From: Fimbriimonas sp038207365
GTDB lineage: Bacteria > Armatimonadota > Fimbriimonadia > Fimbriimonadales > Fimbriimonadaceae
Length of the DNA: 64,000 nucleotides
Direction: 5' to 3'
Assembly: GCA_038207365.1 (NCBI GenBank)
Contig: JBBQZV010000007.1
Coordinates: 62,001-126,000, forward strand
Shown here: positions 43,833-53,047 of the stretch, piece by piece
Numbering within the stretch: position 1 is the stretch's first letter
Layout: every line of letters begins with the position of its first letter
Made by a program: the position numbers and the translations under genes
Notes under the pieces: model-generated
Databases searched by the model: none
Told to the model about the DNA's origin: nothing
Seen by the model: the letters and a program-made list of their open reading frames with translations, nothing else

Positions 43833-45860
43833 GTGAAACTAGACACTTACGACTGGCTGCTCATGCTTCGCGACTTCTTTGCGGGGATGACGTGGTTCGT
43901 GGCAATTGTTTACTTTCTAAGCGGCTCGCAAGACTTTGTTTATGACATAGGTGCCTATTGGCTTCGCTTTTGGAGGCAATTTACTTACCGACAGCAAGGA
44001 CGGTTGACGCTCGAAAGACTGCGAGCCCGAGAACAGCAACGAATTGCGGTCATGGTTCCTGCGTGGAACGAGGGTGAAGTCGTCGCCAGCATGGTGGACA
44101 ACATCATTAAGCGAGTGGAATATGAAAACTATTCCATCTTCGTTGGCACTTATCCCAATGATGCGGCAACTCAGTCTTGTGTCGACCGACTGTCAAAAGA
44201 GTTCCCACAGATCATAAAGGTAGTCACTGCGCGACCGGGCCCTACGACTAAAGCTGACTGCCTGCATAACGTGTTAGCAAACATCAGGGCTAAGGAAGAG
44301 GCAGAGGGAATCAACTACGACATCATTCTTATGCACGATGCAGAAGACTGGGTCCACCCTCAGGAGTTTCTTCTCCACAACTACATGATCCCTCAGGTTG
44401 ATGTAGTGCAACTTCCAATTCTCCCATTCCCGTCCAAATGGAATAAATGGGTCCACTGGATCTACGCTGACGAGTTCAGCGAGAATCACATGAAGGACGT
44501 ACCGGTTCGAGAGAAGATCTCGGGCTTCGTTCCGTATGCTGGCACTGGCACGGGTTTCTCGCGCAAGGTAATCGACTATCTAGCAGACGAACATGACGGC
44601 CATGTATTCAACGAATCGTCTATGACAGAGGACTACTCCATGTCAAAGAAGATTCGTGAGGCGGGCATGAAGTCTGTGTTTGTAAATGTCGTGCTTGGCG
44701 ATGACGATTCACCTTGGTGGCGCCCACTCTGTAAGCGACCTATGTTCGTTTCAAACTGGTCGTACTTTCCCATGGACTGGACCCGCTCGGTGCGGCAGAA
44801 GTCGAGATGGATTATCGGTATCTCACTTCAAGAGTGGGAGCAGTCTGGCTGGGAAGGCAGTTGGCTGATGAAGGAAAACTTTGTGAAGGATCGCAAAGTC
44901 TTCGTTGCAGCTTCCGCGTCCTTCCTCGGCTACTTCATCCTTATCTACTTCATGGTTTACGCGGCCGGCCAAGCTGGATATCTGCCGTTTAAGCTCCTTT
45001 CTGTGCTGGTTCCTGGCCAGCCTCTCGCCAATTTGGTCAAGTTCTGCACTTTCTTTATGGTCCTTCGAATCACCCAACGCATCACTTGGGTTGGACTGAC
45101 CTACGGATTTGTTCCAGCCCTGCTTTCTGTGCCTCGACTAATGATTGGTAACGTTCTAAATGGATTGGCCACTTTTCGAGCGTTAAAAGTATTTGCCGAT
45201 TCCCGAAGTGGCAAAGCTGCCGTTCGGTGGGACAATACCCAGCACCTTGAAGGCATTGGCGACATGGGTGGAGAAGACCAGACTAAGTCTAGGCTCGTGG
45301 AACAAGCGGTTCCACTCGAACAAGTACTTGCTGGACTGATTTCAACAGAACCGGAGGCAGTGGTCAAGGCGCTCCGATCCATTCCAACTTCCGCTCCTGA
45401 ACTCGAACGAGCAGAAATTATCGCTTACGTTCGCACTCTCATTTCGAGCAATGAGCTACGCATCCGGGCTGCAGTTGCGCAGGCTTTGGGATGGCTTCAA
45501 TGGAGTGAACTTACTCCAACCCTGTTTCAAGCAATTAATGACTCTGACTCGATTGTCCGAACCAATGCCGCCCGCTCACTGTTGGAGCGTCCTAAAGTTG
45601 GTGCGCTGTTGGAACAAGCGTTTACTGCTGCTAGTCCACGAGCGATAGACACGCTTGTACGCGTCATCGAACAGGATCTTAAGCGACAGCGCAGGTTGTT
45701 CGATCTTATCGTAAGAGATCAACTCACGGTGACCAAGACGACCTTGATGGTCTCGTCGCCCATTTTGCGTAAGCGATTCCTCAAATTCAAGGATGCTTTA
45801 GACAGTGAGTTTTGGGCGGCGCCCCTTAATAGCGAACCAATAGGGCCTATCCCTGGATAG
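43833..45860 (+). CDS. NfrB-like processive GT2 glycosyltransferase with C-terminal HEAT-like repeats
   Basis: A 675-residue membrane glycosyltransferase. One membrane helix (TWFVAIVYFLSGS) precedes a GT2 catalytic domain: VMVPAWNEGEVVASM, the metal-binding HDAED at 168-172, the catalytic TED at 265-267, and QKSRW at 322-326, the QxxRW motif of processive synthases. About three or four C-terminal membrane segments follow (LGYFILIYFMVYAAG, FCTFFMVLRI). Residues about 495-660 are HEAT/PBS-lyase-like repeats (IRAAVAQALGWLQWSELTPT, IVRTNAARSLLERP). In E. coli NfrB this end carries a c-di-GMP-binding MshEN domain, so regulation here must differ. With the BcsB-like gene it makes a secreted polysaccharide of unknown composition. 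Confidence 0.85.
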   Translation: MKLDTYDWLLMLRDFFAGMTWFVAIVYFLSGSQDFVYDIGAYWLRFWRQFTYRQQGRLTLERLRAREQQRIAVMVPAWNEGEVVASMVDNIIKRVEYENYSIFVGTYPNDAATQSCVDRLSKEFPQIIKVVTARPGPTTKADCLHNVLANIRAKEEAEGINYDIILMHDAEDWVHPQEFLLHNYMIPQVDVVQLPILPFPSKWNKWVHWIYADEFSENHMKDVPVREKISGFVPYAGTGTGFSRKVIDYLADEHDGHVFNESSMTEDYSMSKKIREAGMKSVFVNVVLGDDDSPWWRPLCKRPMFVSNWSYFPMDWTRSVRQKSRWIIGISLQEWEQSGWEGSWLMKENFVKDRKVFVAASASFLGYFILIYFMVYAAGQAGYLPFKLLSVLVPGQPLANLVKFCTFFMVLRITQRITWVGLTYGFVPALLSVPRLMIGNVLNGLATFRALKVFADSRSGKAAVRWDNTQHLEGIGDMGGEDQTKSRLVEQAVPLEQVLAGLISTEPEAVVKALRSIPTSAPELERAEIIAYVRTLISSNELRIRAAVAQALGWLQWSELTPTLFQAINDSDSIVRTNAARSLLERPKVGALLEQAFTAASPRAIDTLVRVIEQDLKRQRRLFDLIVRDQLTVTKTTLMVSSPILRKRFLKFKDALDSEFWAAPLNSEPIGPIPG

Positions 45861-45964
45861 CTCCCTACACTTGGTTTAATACGGGTCGACTTTTTTTGAT
45901 AAAGCTTTTCCGAAAATGGAAATAGATGGATCCTAGTCCGTTAACCCTCTGAAGCAAAGAGGAA

Positions 45965-46972
45965 TTGACGAACGTGGAATACGCACTGCAAGCAAAAATC
46001 TATACACCGCGAGTGGTAATTGCGTTCCACTTTGACTTACTAGCTTCAATCGCTCAACTTGTAAGGTATATAGGCAACTTAATGGCCGTTGATATATCGA
46101 ACGAGGCATTGGATGTCATCAAGCGATTACAGGTTGCTCACCAAGCGCTTGCAAATCACAAGATGCACACACAAGAAGTTCTATCTACCACCGATGTCGC
46201 TTCCGATGGAGAGATCCAGAGGGAAAAGCAAATCGAAAGCGAACTTGCGCGCAAACTTCATCGCGAATTTTGGAGCCTTTGGAATCTCTGCGAGGACAAG
46301 GCAAGGCGAACGGTAAAGCGATTCATCAAAGGCGTTAATGGTGGCGATTTCGATGAATTTCACGCAAATTGCCGAGTTAAGGTTTTTCGGTCGTTGTCAG
46401 CCATTTTGACGGTTGTCGATAGCAGCGGAGGTCGTGTTTACCGAGATTGGAGATCCATTGCTGAGCTCGAAAACTATATAGCTTGTATCTGCCTAACGGA
46501 GTGCATTAACCAGACTAGACTCAAAAAGCACAGTTCGATTGACGATATCGACATCGTCGATACCCGTTCCTTTGAATTGGAATTGATCCTTGAAAAGGAT
46601 GAAGCTGAAGTTGAGAATTCGGGCGAAACGTACTTCAACGAGCTTGAGATTGAGTTTCTCATGAACCAGCTTGTTAAGCTCTATATCGTATTCCTCACCC
46701 GAACGAAGTCGAAGAAACCCGAAAAACTTGAACTGATCTCCGAGGTTATTCGCTTATCACTTGAAGGCATCGCAGGTGGGGTTATCGCACGCAAGCTTGA
46801 TGTTAGTGCTGCGACTGTTTCCAAGACCCTTAACCCCTTCAAAGATTTTCTCAAACAGGAAGAAGTCATGAGCTATCTCAAAGATGAGTGCCCTAGCCTT
46901 CCAAGAAAACTGGACCGATTGGCTGCTCGTGGGCCCGAGCACCGAGGACGCCCGTCAAAGGGTGAAAACTAA
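45965..46972 (+). CDS. Sigma-70/ECF-like transcription factor
   Basis: A 335-residue protein (TTG at 45965, with GAGGA just upstream; GTG 45974 or ATG 46082 are alternatives). Residues about 115-185 resemble sigma region 2 (KARRTVKRFIKGVNGGDFDE, ANCRVKVFRSLSAIL), and residues about 255-300 form a region-4-like HTH (LSLEGIAGGVIARKLDVSAA, TVSKTLNPFKDFL). A long acidic linker (ILEKDEAEVENSGE) separates them. It therefore looks like a divergent ECF-type sigma factor. It heads a same-strand cluster with the PilZ-like, LonC-NACHT and helical-repeat genes, which suggests it controls them or their targets. The exact sigma class is uncertain. Confidence 0.6.
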   Translation: MTNVEYALQAKIYTPRVVIAFHFDLLASIAQLVRYIGNLMAVDISNEALDVIKRLQVAHQALANHKMHTQEVLSTTDVASDGEIQREKQIESELARKLHREFWSLWNLCEDKARRTVKRFIKGVNGGDFDEFHANCRVKVFRSLSAILTVVDSSGGRVYRDWRSIAELENYIACICLTECINQTRLKKHSSIDDIDIVDTRSFELELILEKDEAEVENSGETYFNELEIEFLMNQLVKLYIVFLTRTKSKKPEKLELISEVIRLSLEGIAGGVIARKLDVSAATVSKTLNPFKDFLKQEEVMSYLKDECPSLPRKLDRLAARGPEHRGRPSKGEN

Positions 46973-46987
46973 GCTTGCGGCTTTCCG

Positions 46988-47794
46988 GTGAATATTATGC
47001 AAAGAACTAACGACCTTCTCAACCGCATCGGACGCGAACTCTCTACCCAAAATCGGGCAGATCTGCCTCTGTCTGCGATCCCGGACCCTATCGCACTCAT
47101 GGATCTTGCAGAAGGAAAACTCAGCAGTGAAGATTCTGCGAAACTGCTCGCTCTGGCAGAGCATTATCCTCAAATTGGCGATCTACTTTCCGATTATATG
47201 GAAGTCGTCGAAGCCGAAGGAGTAAATACAGAAGTGCAATCTGCTGCTCCAGTCGAGAATGCACCGGGCGTATTTACCAAGCTTACAAACGCATTCTCTG
47301 CCCTCTGGGCCCAACCAAAACTTTCGCTTTCTTTTGCCAGCAGCGAGGCCTCATCTAGCCTCATTACACTCTCATTCGGTGAAAACAAGACAATCAAAGG
47401 TTCTGCCGTCGTCGGCGTCGATCAAACACTGATCCAGCTTGAATCATCGTCGTGGAACGTAGGGGAACTGATTAGCCTAAATTTGAAGGATCCCGCTTCC
47501 TTGCAGACCTTCAGCCGAGTCGGTGTTGTTCGAGGTGGCAGGAAACCCAACCTTGAGTTTGGGGTTCAGCTATCGAATTTCGAAGCGATTGAAATGAATG
47601 CCGGAATCATCGACGTTTCGATCCTTACGAGAGAGGAATCCAGGCTACTAAAGCGTTCATGCATGTTGGCTTCAAGCGATTCAGATTCAATAAATGCTTG
47701 GGAAGTCTGGGCCAATCGCAATGTGACATCGGATCACTCAGCAACAGCCGAAACGGCTCACTGGATCTTGGATTACATTGCAACTTTAAGCTAA
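46988..47794 (+). CDS. Protein with anti-sigma-like N-terminus and PilZ-like barrel
   Basis: A 268-residue protein starting 15 bp after the sigma-like gene (GTG 46988, or ATG 46997). Residues about 30-70 (DPIALMDLAEGKLSSEDSAK, LLALAEHYPQIGDLLSDY) resemble the helical N-terminus of zinc-less anti-sigma factors. Residues about 140-200 (IKGSAVVGVDQTLIQLESSS, FSRVGVVRGGRKPNLEFGVQ) resemble a PilZ-type beta-barrel but lack the arginine motif that binds c-di-GMP. No membrane segment is present. Position beside a sigma factor makes a sigma-antagonist role plausible, but this is inference. The next gene starts 12 bp later. Confidence 0.5.
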   Translation: MNIMQRTNDLLNRIGRELSTQNRADLPLSAIPDPIALMDLAEGKLSSEDSAKLLALAEHYPQIGDLLSDYMEVVEAEGVNTEVQSAAPVENAPGVFTKLTNAFSALWAQPKLSLSFASSEASSSLITLSFGENKTIKGSAVVGVDQTLIQLESSSWNVGELISLNLKDPASLQTFSRVGVVRGGRKPNLEFGVQLSNFEAIEMNAGIIDVSILTREESRLLKRSCMLASSDSDSINAWEVWANRNVTSDHSATAETAHWILDYIATLS

Positions 47795-47806
47795 TGTGTC
47801 AATGAC

Positions 47807-50332
47807 ATGCATGCCAATGAAGTGGAACAATCCCATTTGCTTTATTGGGCAAAAAGCTTAGCTGCGGACGAAAGATCCTCGCAGGAATACTATCTAGAGT
47901 GGCACACGATTGTGCTCGAATCCGGTATTCAAGAACTCACTCGTTCGGCGAGAGCAGGCGACGCTTACCAACTCAATGAAATCCGCCTTGCCCTTGAAAC
48001 TGATGTTGTTGGTGAATTTTTTAGGCATGCTGTGCGTGGAGCAAGGGGCACCAGGCTCGAGGAAGTTGGCGAGCGAATCTACCTGCATACGCTTGGCCTG
48101 GTTTATGGAGCACTAGCTTTTTGCGAACTGGATACCCATGGTGATTGGTGGCCCTATGTAGTAAAGGCTGCATCACTATTCGATAGGCATCCACAAAATG
48201 ATCCTCCTCGCCCGCAAAATCCTTCTCACTACGAGGATGTTTGCCGGGCGATTGTCGGACATGATGGCCAACCCAGTGCGGGAGCTGCGGCTCTGCTTCT
48301 CTGGCTTGACCACATTGCGGAAGTACTTCCAGCCAGCCCCACTATTTCAAGATTTCTGGCCGTCGAGGGTGGACTCGGCAAGATCATCAGCGTGGCTATC
48401 TGGCCCGGTCCTGCTTGGTGTTACCGAGCATTTCATCACCCGGTCGCCGGATGGGGAATCCCAGTCGATAAAGACTTTGAGCTAGCAACTTCAGGTGCTT
48501 GGGAAGTCGCGGCTCAGAATACGCCAGCGGGAATTTGCACTTCGGTAGCGTGGCATACAGGAGACCATACGTCCGATTTGGTACTGTCTGGAGACTCGCA
48601 TGGGGCACCGATGGCAGCAGTCATGATCTCTGCAAGGTCGGGTCAATCACTCGATCCTCGGTTTGTCGCTTCGATTGCGCTCAACCCAAACAGGGAAGAC
48701 GAGTTGTCGCCGGTTGGACATGCGAAAGGCAAAGCAGAAGCTGCGCTTAAGTTGTTGGATCAAATGGGGCGGCCGGTTATTCAGCGAGTGGGATTTCATT
48801 CTGAGAATGAATCGGATGCCAGAGTAGGTGCCACCGCCGCCAATCGAGATCCTTCGACATGCATTGTTTCGATCAGAACTTTTAGCCAATTCCTAGAAGA
48901 GGCTTTTGGAGAAGCAGATATCATGCGTCGAGTGGCAGTGACTACACTGTCAACGCTACTCAACCAACCCCTGGACTCATCCTTCCGGGACATAAAGGAA
49001 GCGGGCAGGAATTACCTTCAAGGTTGGGTACCCATCTCCGTTCAAATCAGCTTAGCTACCGCAGTGTCCGAGTCGGGGGAGCGATCAAGGCAGCAATCCC
49101 TATGGTCCGACGCAAGGTTTCTGACCAGACATTGGGTCGTGGAGGGTGCTTCAGGCAGCGGCAAATCTGAGCTTTTGCGAGTCCAAGCCATTGAGTTGGC
49201 CCTCGCTTATTTGGATTCGCTCTATGACCTTTCTGTATCAGTATCAAGCAGTCAACTTTACTATTTCGTTAGGGCCAATGAGCTTGAGGCCGCAACAGCA
49301 ACCAACCTGGTCGAATTAGCTAGCCAATTGATTGGTGAAAAGCTAGATTTGGTCCGTCACCGAAAGTCTCTTGCGAGCCTTCTAGAGACTGGCGAGATCG
49401 GCTTGTGTATTGACAGCCTAGATGGAGTCGATTCTGCCATGGCCAGCAGCCTGATGTCCTTAGTAACAGAAGCAAAGGAGAAGTTTCCGAACTTGGCCAC
49501 GATTGTTTCGGTGAGAATCGGAACCGAAGCGCACATGGTAGCACTGGAGAGTGATCCGCAGATCGCGACGGTCGTTCCCTTTAGCCGTGACCAGTTTATG
49601 CACTTTGCAAGGGTACTAGCCGCACGAAATCGAGTCCCATTTGAGGTCTTTGAGAAATTATCGACTTCCTGGGAGACAAGCAATATCCGCACGCCCCTGG
49701 CGATGCAGCTCTTAGCTATCACCGCCCGGCATAACACGAACTTTCTCATGAGTACCGACTTTCGGTTAACCCAGGGCTCGGTTTATGACAGCTATGTCGA
49801 GACTTTGCTTCGGCGTTGGCAAAGTCAGCGGCCATGCCCTCCATTGAGTGTTGTAAACAGCCTTCGCGGTTTCGCTCAAGATCTTTGCCTGCAGGTCCTC
49901 CGAGTTTCAGGCAGCGAAGTGATTGATGAGTCTACGATGCTGACCCTAAGCCGTCCTTTAGCATTTCAATATGAGGCAATGTTCCACCGCGACCTATTGA
50001 GAGATTTGGTTGGAGCTTCGATTTTGAAGCTAGAGGGAAGTCAGTCGCCGAACTACGCTTTTATGCACTCAACCGTAATGGAGTATCTCGCAGCCAAATC
50101 GATGGCGTTACGACTAGATACGATCGCTGGCAAAGAGCAGGGGAAGTTTCTTGCGCCTTACATTGGCATTCCTCAATTTGAGGGAGTTTGGCCGCACTTG
50201 GCTGGACTGCTTAAGGATCCACTGCCCTTCCTTGAATTCCTTGTGGAGGCGTGCGAGAAGTCGAAGACCTGGACTCTCATTTCTACTGCAGTACGCAGCG
50301 TAAGGGAGGCCAAGGCATCGATCCAATCCTGA
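47807..50332 (+). CDS. Lon-protease-like domain fused to a NACHT-type STAND NTPase
   Basis: An 841-residue protein. Residues 1-180 are helical. Residues about 180-350 look like a Lon (S16) proteolytic domain: SGDSHGAPMAAVMISARSGQ carries the candidate Ser S264, and PVGHAKGKAEAALKLL carries K307 (K309 is near). S264 to K307 is 43 residues, the same as E. coli Lon S679-K722. Residues about 440-640 form a P-loop NTPase: VVEGASGSGKSELLR (K453), Walker B IGLCIDSLDGVD (D536). A NACHT-style C-terminal motif follows (YAFMHSTVMEYLAAKSMA near 754). A protease triggered by a STAND switch is the natural reading. The stop overlaps the helical-repeat gene. Confidence 0.78.
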   Translation: MHANEVEQSHLLYWAKSLAADERSSQEYYLEWHTIVLESGIQELTRSARAGDAYQLNEIRLALETDVVGEFFRHAVRGARGTRLEEVGERIYLHTLGLVYGALAFCELDTHGDWWPYVVKAASLFDRHPQNDPPRPQNPSHYEDVCRAIVGHDGQPSAGAAALLLWLDHIAEVLPASPTISRFLAVEGGLGKIISVAIWPGPAWCYRAFHHPVAGWGIPVDKDFELATSGAWEVAAQNTPAGICTSVAWHTGDHTSDLVLSGDSHGAPMAAVMISARSGQSLDPRFVASIALNPNREDELSPVGHAKGKAEAALKLLDQMGRPVIQRVGFHSENESDARVGATAANRDPSTCIVSIRTFSQFLEEAFGEADIMRRVAVTTLSTLLNQPLDSSFRDIKEAGRNYLQGWVPISVQISLATAVSESGERSRQQSLWSDARFLTRHWVVEGASGSGKSELLRVQAIELALAYLDSLYDLSVSVSSSQLYYFVRANELEAATATNLVELASQLIGEKLDLVRHRKSLASLLETGEIGLCIDSLDGVDSAMASSLMSLVTEAKEKFPNLATIVSVRIGTEAHMVALESDPQIATVVPFSRDQFMHFARVLAARNRVPFEVFEKLSTSWETSNIRTPLAMQLLAITARHNTNFLMSTDFRLTQGSVYDSYVETLLRRWQSQRPCPPLSVVNSLRGFAQDLCLQVLRVSGSEVIDESTMLTLSRPLAFQYEAMFHRDLLRDLVGASILKLEGSQSPNYAFMHSTVMEYLAAKSMALRLDTIAGKEQGKFLAPYIGIPQFEGVWPHLAGLLKDPLPFLEFLVEACEKSKTWTLISTAVRSVREAKASIQS

Positions 50333-52203
50333 CTTCCAACTGGGACAAGATCCAGAGGCGTCTCCTGTTTCTCGTCGAAGGCGAATCAAGGCGATATGCC
50401 TCCGAGGGTCATCCGGGGTGGTCGAATCACCTTTCGCAGGAGTTGGACTTGCTATTAGTTCATCACCAGGCCTGGCGGAAGGAAACGTTGGACAAGCAAC
50501 GCTCTGATCAGGTTTTAAGACTCAATCCCGTCATCGACCAACTCACAACTCTTGTATTGGATCGATGGCAACAGAGTTTTCAAAAGCTCCCAACGGTTCA
50601 GCTTAGAGTGCAACAAGAACGACTTTCCGAATCGCTGCCAGTTATTTTTGACCTTGGCGGCAAAGTACACGGCACGCCGATCGTGGACTTTATTCGGAAG
50701 AACGCTGCAGTAACTTCAGGTCCTGAATATCGGAGCGCCAGCTACGCCATGTTTGCCATTGTTGCTTCCGCTAAAGCAGGTGGATCTCTCACCGTGCCGC
50801 TTATCGAAGGCCTGGGCGGTCAGTTGGCTTGGTTGAACGCAAGTTGTTTGTTGCGTCTCTCGGGCAAAGGTCAATTGCCCGAGAAGACTTCCTTCCTGTT
50901 GAAACCCAAGTTCGTGGTGGATGAGATCAACTTGGTTTACGTGCAAAAGGACTTAAGGCACCCGCCAGAATCTCCGATTGAGCTGAAGCGAGCAGGGGAC
51001 GTACTTCTGCAGACTGTCCCGAAACTCTACACTTGGTTGGCACAAGCCCTAATTCTGACTCGGGACGAGTTGGCCAACGGGGGAGATGTACAAGCTATGA
51101 CGATAGCCAAGCATGTGGCCCATCCTTGTTGGGTAGCTGGGCTGATCATCGGCGGAATTATTGATGGCACTTCGGCAGGCGATATGCAAGTAGCTCGGTT
51201 AAAGTCGTTCATAGGAGGGTTTGACCCCACCCTCCGAAGGCAATCACTACGTACTGTATCGAGGTTAACGGGGAAGATGGCCGAGCATTGCCAAGACACA
51301 GTATTGGATCAAGTAAGGAAAGGTGATGCAATGGACATAGCCCTGGCTGCTGAGGCTATTCGATCTTGGAGCATCACGGGGTGTATTGGATGGGATCAAA
51401 TCGACCACACTATCACCGAAAGCTTGATCAGTTCGCCTCTCCTGGACCCAAAGTTCGAAATTGTGTGTCGGGAGCGCCAGCCTCGGATCGACGTCCGTGA
51501 TCTTATTATTTCGACTGTGGAGAATGGGATGCGGGGGTTTCAACCTGCGCCGAAGTCTTCACGCCTCACTGGTGGATCCGTAGAACAAATCACAGGAAAA
51601 CCGATCCCTTTGCGAGTGCATTTGATTGCTTTTAGGAATGCGTGGAGTGCGGATCTTCAGACCCATACACACGTTGCAGATCTGATCGACTGGGCTATTA
51701 GGGCAACACCCGGAAGTGAAAAGTACCGTTCACGAATGACTGTCCAGCGCCTGAAGGACCAAGCTATTGTGACGTTGTTTGCAGAGAACGTTAAGGGTGT
51801 GATCGCACCCCTTCTCTTACTTCTTAACAGTCTGCCCAATCGAGAACGTGAACGCCTAGCAATCGGCATTTGTCCTGGTTCTGTGGCTGTAGATATGACA
51901 AATGTCGAGGAGCCGATTCAGTCGCGCGCTATCAGTCGAGCTAGCAACTTGGCCTTCCTTGCCAAGGACCGTCAAATCCTCTGGACGACTCCCGTTGATC
52001 CAAGCTTCACTCTTGTGGACCGACAGAAATACAGAGCAGATTTCGAAATTCGGCTCCAGGACAAGGATCGAAAAGAGGGAGTACGACTTATTCACGAACT
52101 GGGAGAAGCAAAGGGACACGATGGCAATATCTATGAGATATGGAATGTTTACGCTCCCAGTTACGGAGTGGGGAGAGCGGAGATCGTACGACGCCCAATT
52201 TAG
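50251..52203 (+). CDS. Helical-repeat (HEAT-like) protein coupled to the LonC-NACHT gene, start unresolved
   Basis: The frame allows 650 residues from a GTG at 50251, overlapping the NACHT gene by 82 bp. No ATG exists until far inside. Alternatives are a CTG at 50329 that overlaps the NACHT stop (CTGA), or a -1 frameshift joining both frames. The first 25 residues of the long form look non-coding. From SNWDKIQRRLLFLVEGESRR onward the protein is helical, with HEAT-like stretches in the middle (LRRQSLRTVSRLTGKMAEHC, MDIALAAEAIRSWSITG). The C-terminus (YEIWNVYAPSYGVGRAEIVR) may be a small beta domain. It may be the sensor or repeat domain of the NACHT protein on a separate chain. Confidence 0.6.
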   Translation: MREVEDLDSHFYCSTQRKGGQGIDPILTSNWDKIQRRLLFLVEGESRRYASEGHPGWSNHLSQELDLLLVHHQAWRKETLDKQRSDQVLRLNPVIDQLTTLVLDRWQQSFQKLPTVQLRVQQERLSESLPVIFDLGGKVHGTPIVDFIRKNAAVTSGPEYRSASYAMFAIVASAKAGGSLTVPLIEGLGGQLAWLNASCLLRLSGKGQLPEKTSFLLKPKFVVDEINLVYVQKDLRHPPESPIELKRAGDVLLQTVPKLYTWLAQALILTRDELANGGDVQAMTIAKHVAHPCWVAGLIIGGIIDGTSAGDMQVARLKSFIGGFDPTLRRQSLRTVSRLTGKMAEHCQDTVLDQVRKGDAMDIALAAEAIRSWSITGCIGWDQIDHTITESLISSPLLDPKFEIVCRERQPRIDVRDLIISTVENGMRGFQPAPKSSRLTGGSVEQITGKPIPLRVHLIAFRNAWSADLQTHTHVADLIDWAIRATPGSEKYRSRMTVQRLKDQAIVTLFAENVKGVIAPLLLLLNSLPNRERERLAIGICPGSVAVDMTNVEEPIQSRAISRASNLAFLAKDRQILWTTPVDPSFTLVDRQKYRADFEIRLQDKDRKEGVRLIHELGEAKGHDGNIYEIWNVYAPSYGVGRAEIVRRPI

Positions 52204-52206
52204 GAA

Positions 52207-52632
52207 CTAGGTCTGCTTAAAGACATACTCCGTGTCACCAATCTCGAGTCGATCGCCATCGCGAAGCATGGTTGGATTTTCGATATCCACGATCAGCTGC
52301 TTTCCATTGACAAAGGTGCCGTTGGTACTTGCGAAGTCAATGATTTTCCAATGTTCTTCATCGCAAATGAGAGCGCCATGGTGTTCGCTAGCAAATTCGT
52401 CAACAATTGCGATATCGCAATCTTCCGATTTGCCGAATTCTATGCGCAACTTGCTTAGCTGAAAAAGTTGTCCCTTCGTCATACCTCTTTCACAAAAGAG
52501 CCAAGCTGTTTTCCCTACGGGCACACTCGAGCGTCGAGTCATTGTGGGACGATCAGAAAGAAAATTGTCAGCGGAAATCGGGCCCGAATTGGCCACATTC
52601 ATGCCTTCATCTTCGTTATGCGCATCGATCAT
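52207..52632 (-). CDS. FHA-domain protein
   Basis: A 141-residue protein with one forkhead-associated domain at residues about 62-141: LRIEFGKSEDCDIAI, ASEHHGALICDEEHW, STNGTFVNGKQL and LRDGDRLEIGDTEYVFK. FHA domains bind phosphothreonine. The 55-residue N-terminal tail has several Thr and Ser (SDRPTMTRRSSVPVG) that could be phosphorylated. AGGAG lies about 8 nt before an upstream ATG; the fold tolerates either start. It ends 3 bp from the convergent helical-repeat gene, so it is adjacent to the NACHT cluster but transcribed separately. Confidence 0.8.
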   Translation of the reverse strand: MIDAHNEDEGMNVANSGPISADNFLSDRPTMTRRSSVPVGKTAWLFCERGMTKGQLFQLSKLRIEFGKSEDCDIAIVDEFASEHHGALICDEEHWKIIDFASTNGTFVNGKQLIVDIENPTMLRDGDRLEIGDTEYVFKQT

Positions 52633-53047
52633 ATTTCACTCCTAAAATGGGTCTAACAGGTAAACGAGCGCAAGATTGACTATTTCCAAAAGGAAGTCAA
52701 TTTTTGATAGATCGCTATTTTTTACGCCGTTAGGTCACTCCAGGTTCCCTGACTCGTGGTCACGAGACGGCTAGGGTGGCCCTCTCAAAGATGGTTGGAC
52801 GGCAGTGTGGATTAGGTATGGAGTCATACCTAGTTAAACGCGATGGTTAAGGCCTATTTCTTGCCAGTTGGCCGAAACGGCGACCTTAGGACTGGAATTT
52901 GGTAATCCGTTGGGTAAGGCCAGCAATCATGCCCGCTAAGACATTTGATTTTGGGGTGTTTTTTTGTTAGTTCAAACAACGTGGTCTCAACGAATTTGAA
53001 GCGGTAATTTCAAAGATGAGCCACAATAAGCAGGAAATTTCTGTCCT
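52633..53047. other. Intergenic region with two hairpins upstream of the aminotransferase
   Basis: About 415 bases without a supportable gene. Two small inverted repeats lie in it: CTCGTG-GT-CACGAG at 52753-52766 and TAGGTATG-GAGT-CATACCTA at 52813-52832. They could be part of a long 5' leader or a small RNA before the DegT gene. No known riboswitch pattern is recognised. Confidence 0.35.

Noticed and set aside
52633..53047. Riboswitch (for example a cyclic-di-GMP or cofactor type) before the DegT gene
   Set aside because: Two hairpins are visible but I could not match the conserved core of any known riboswitch.
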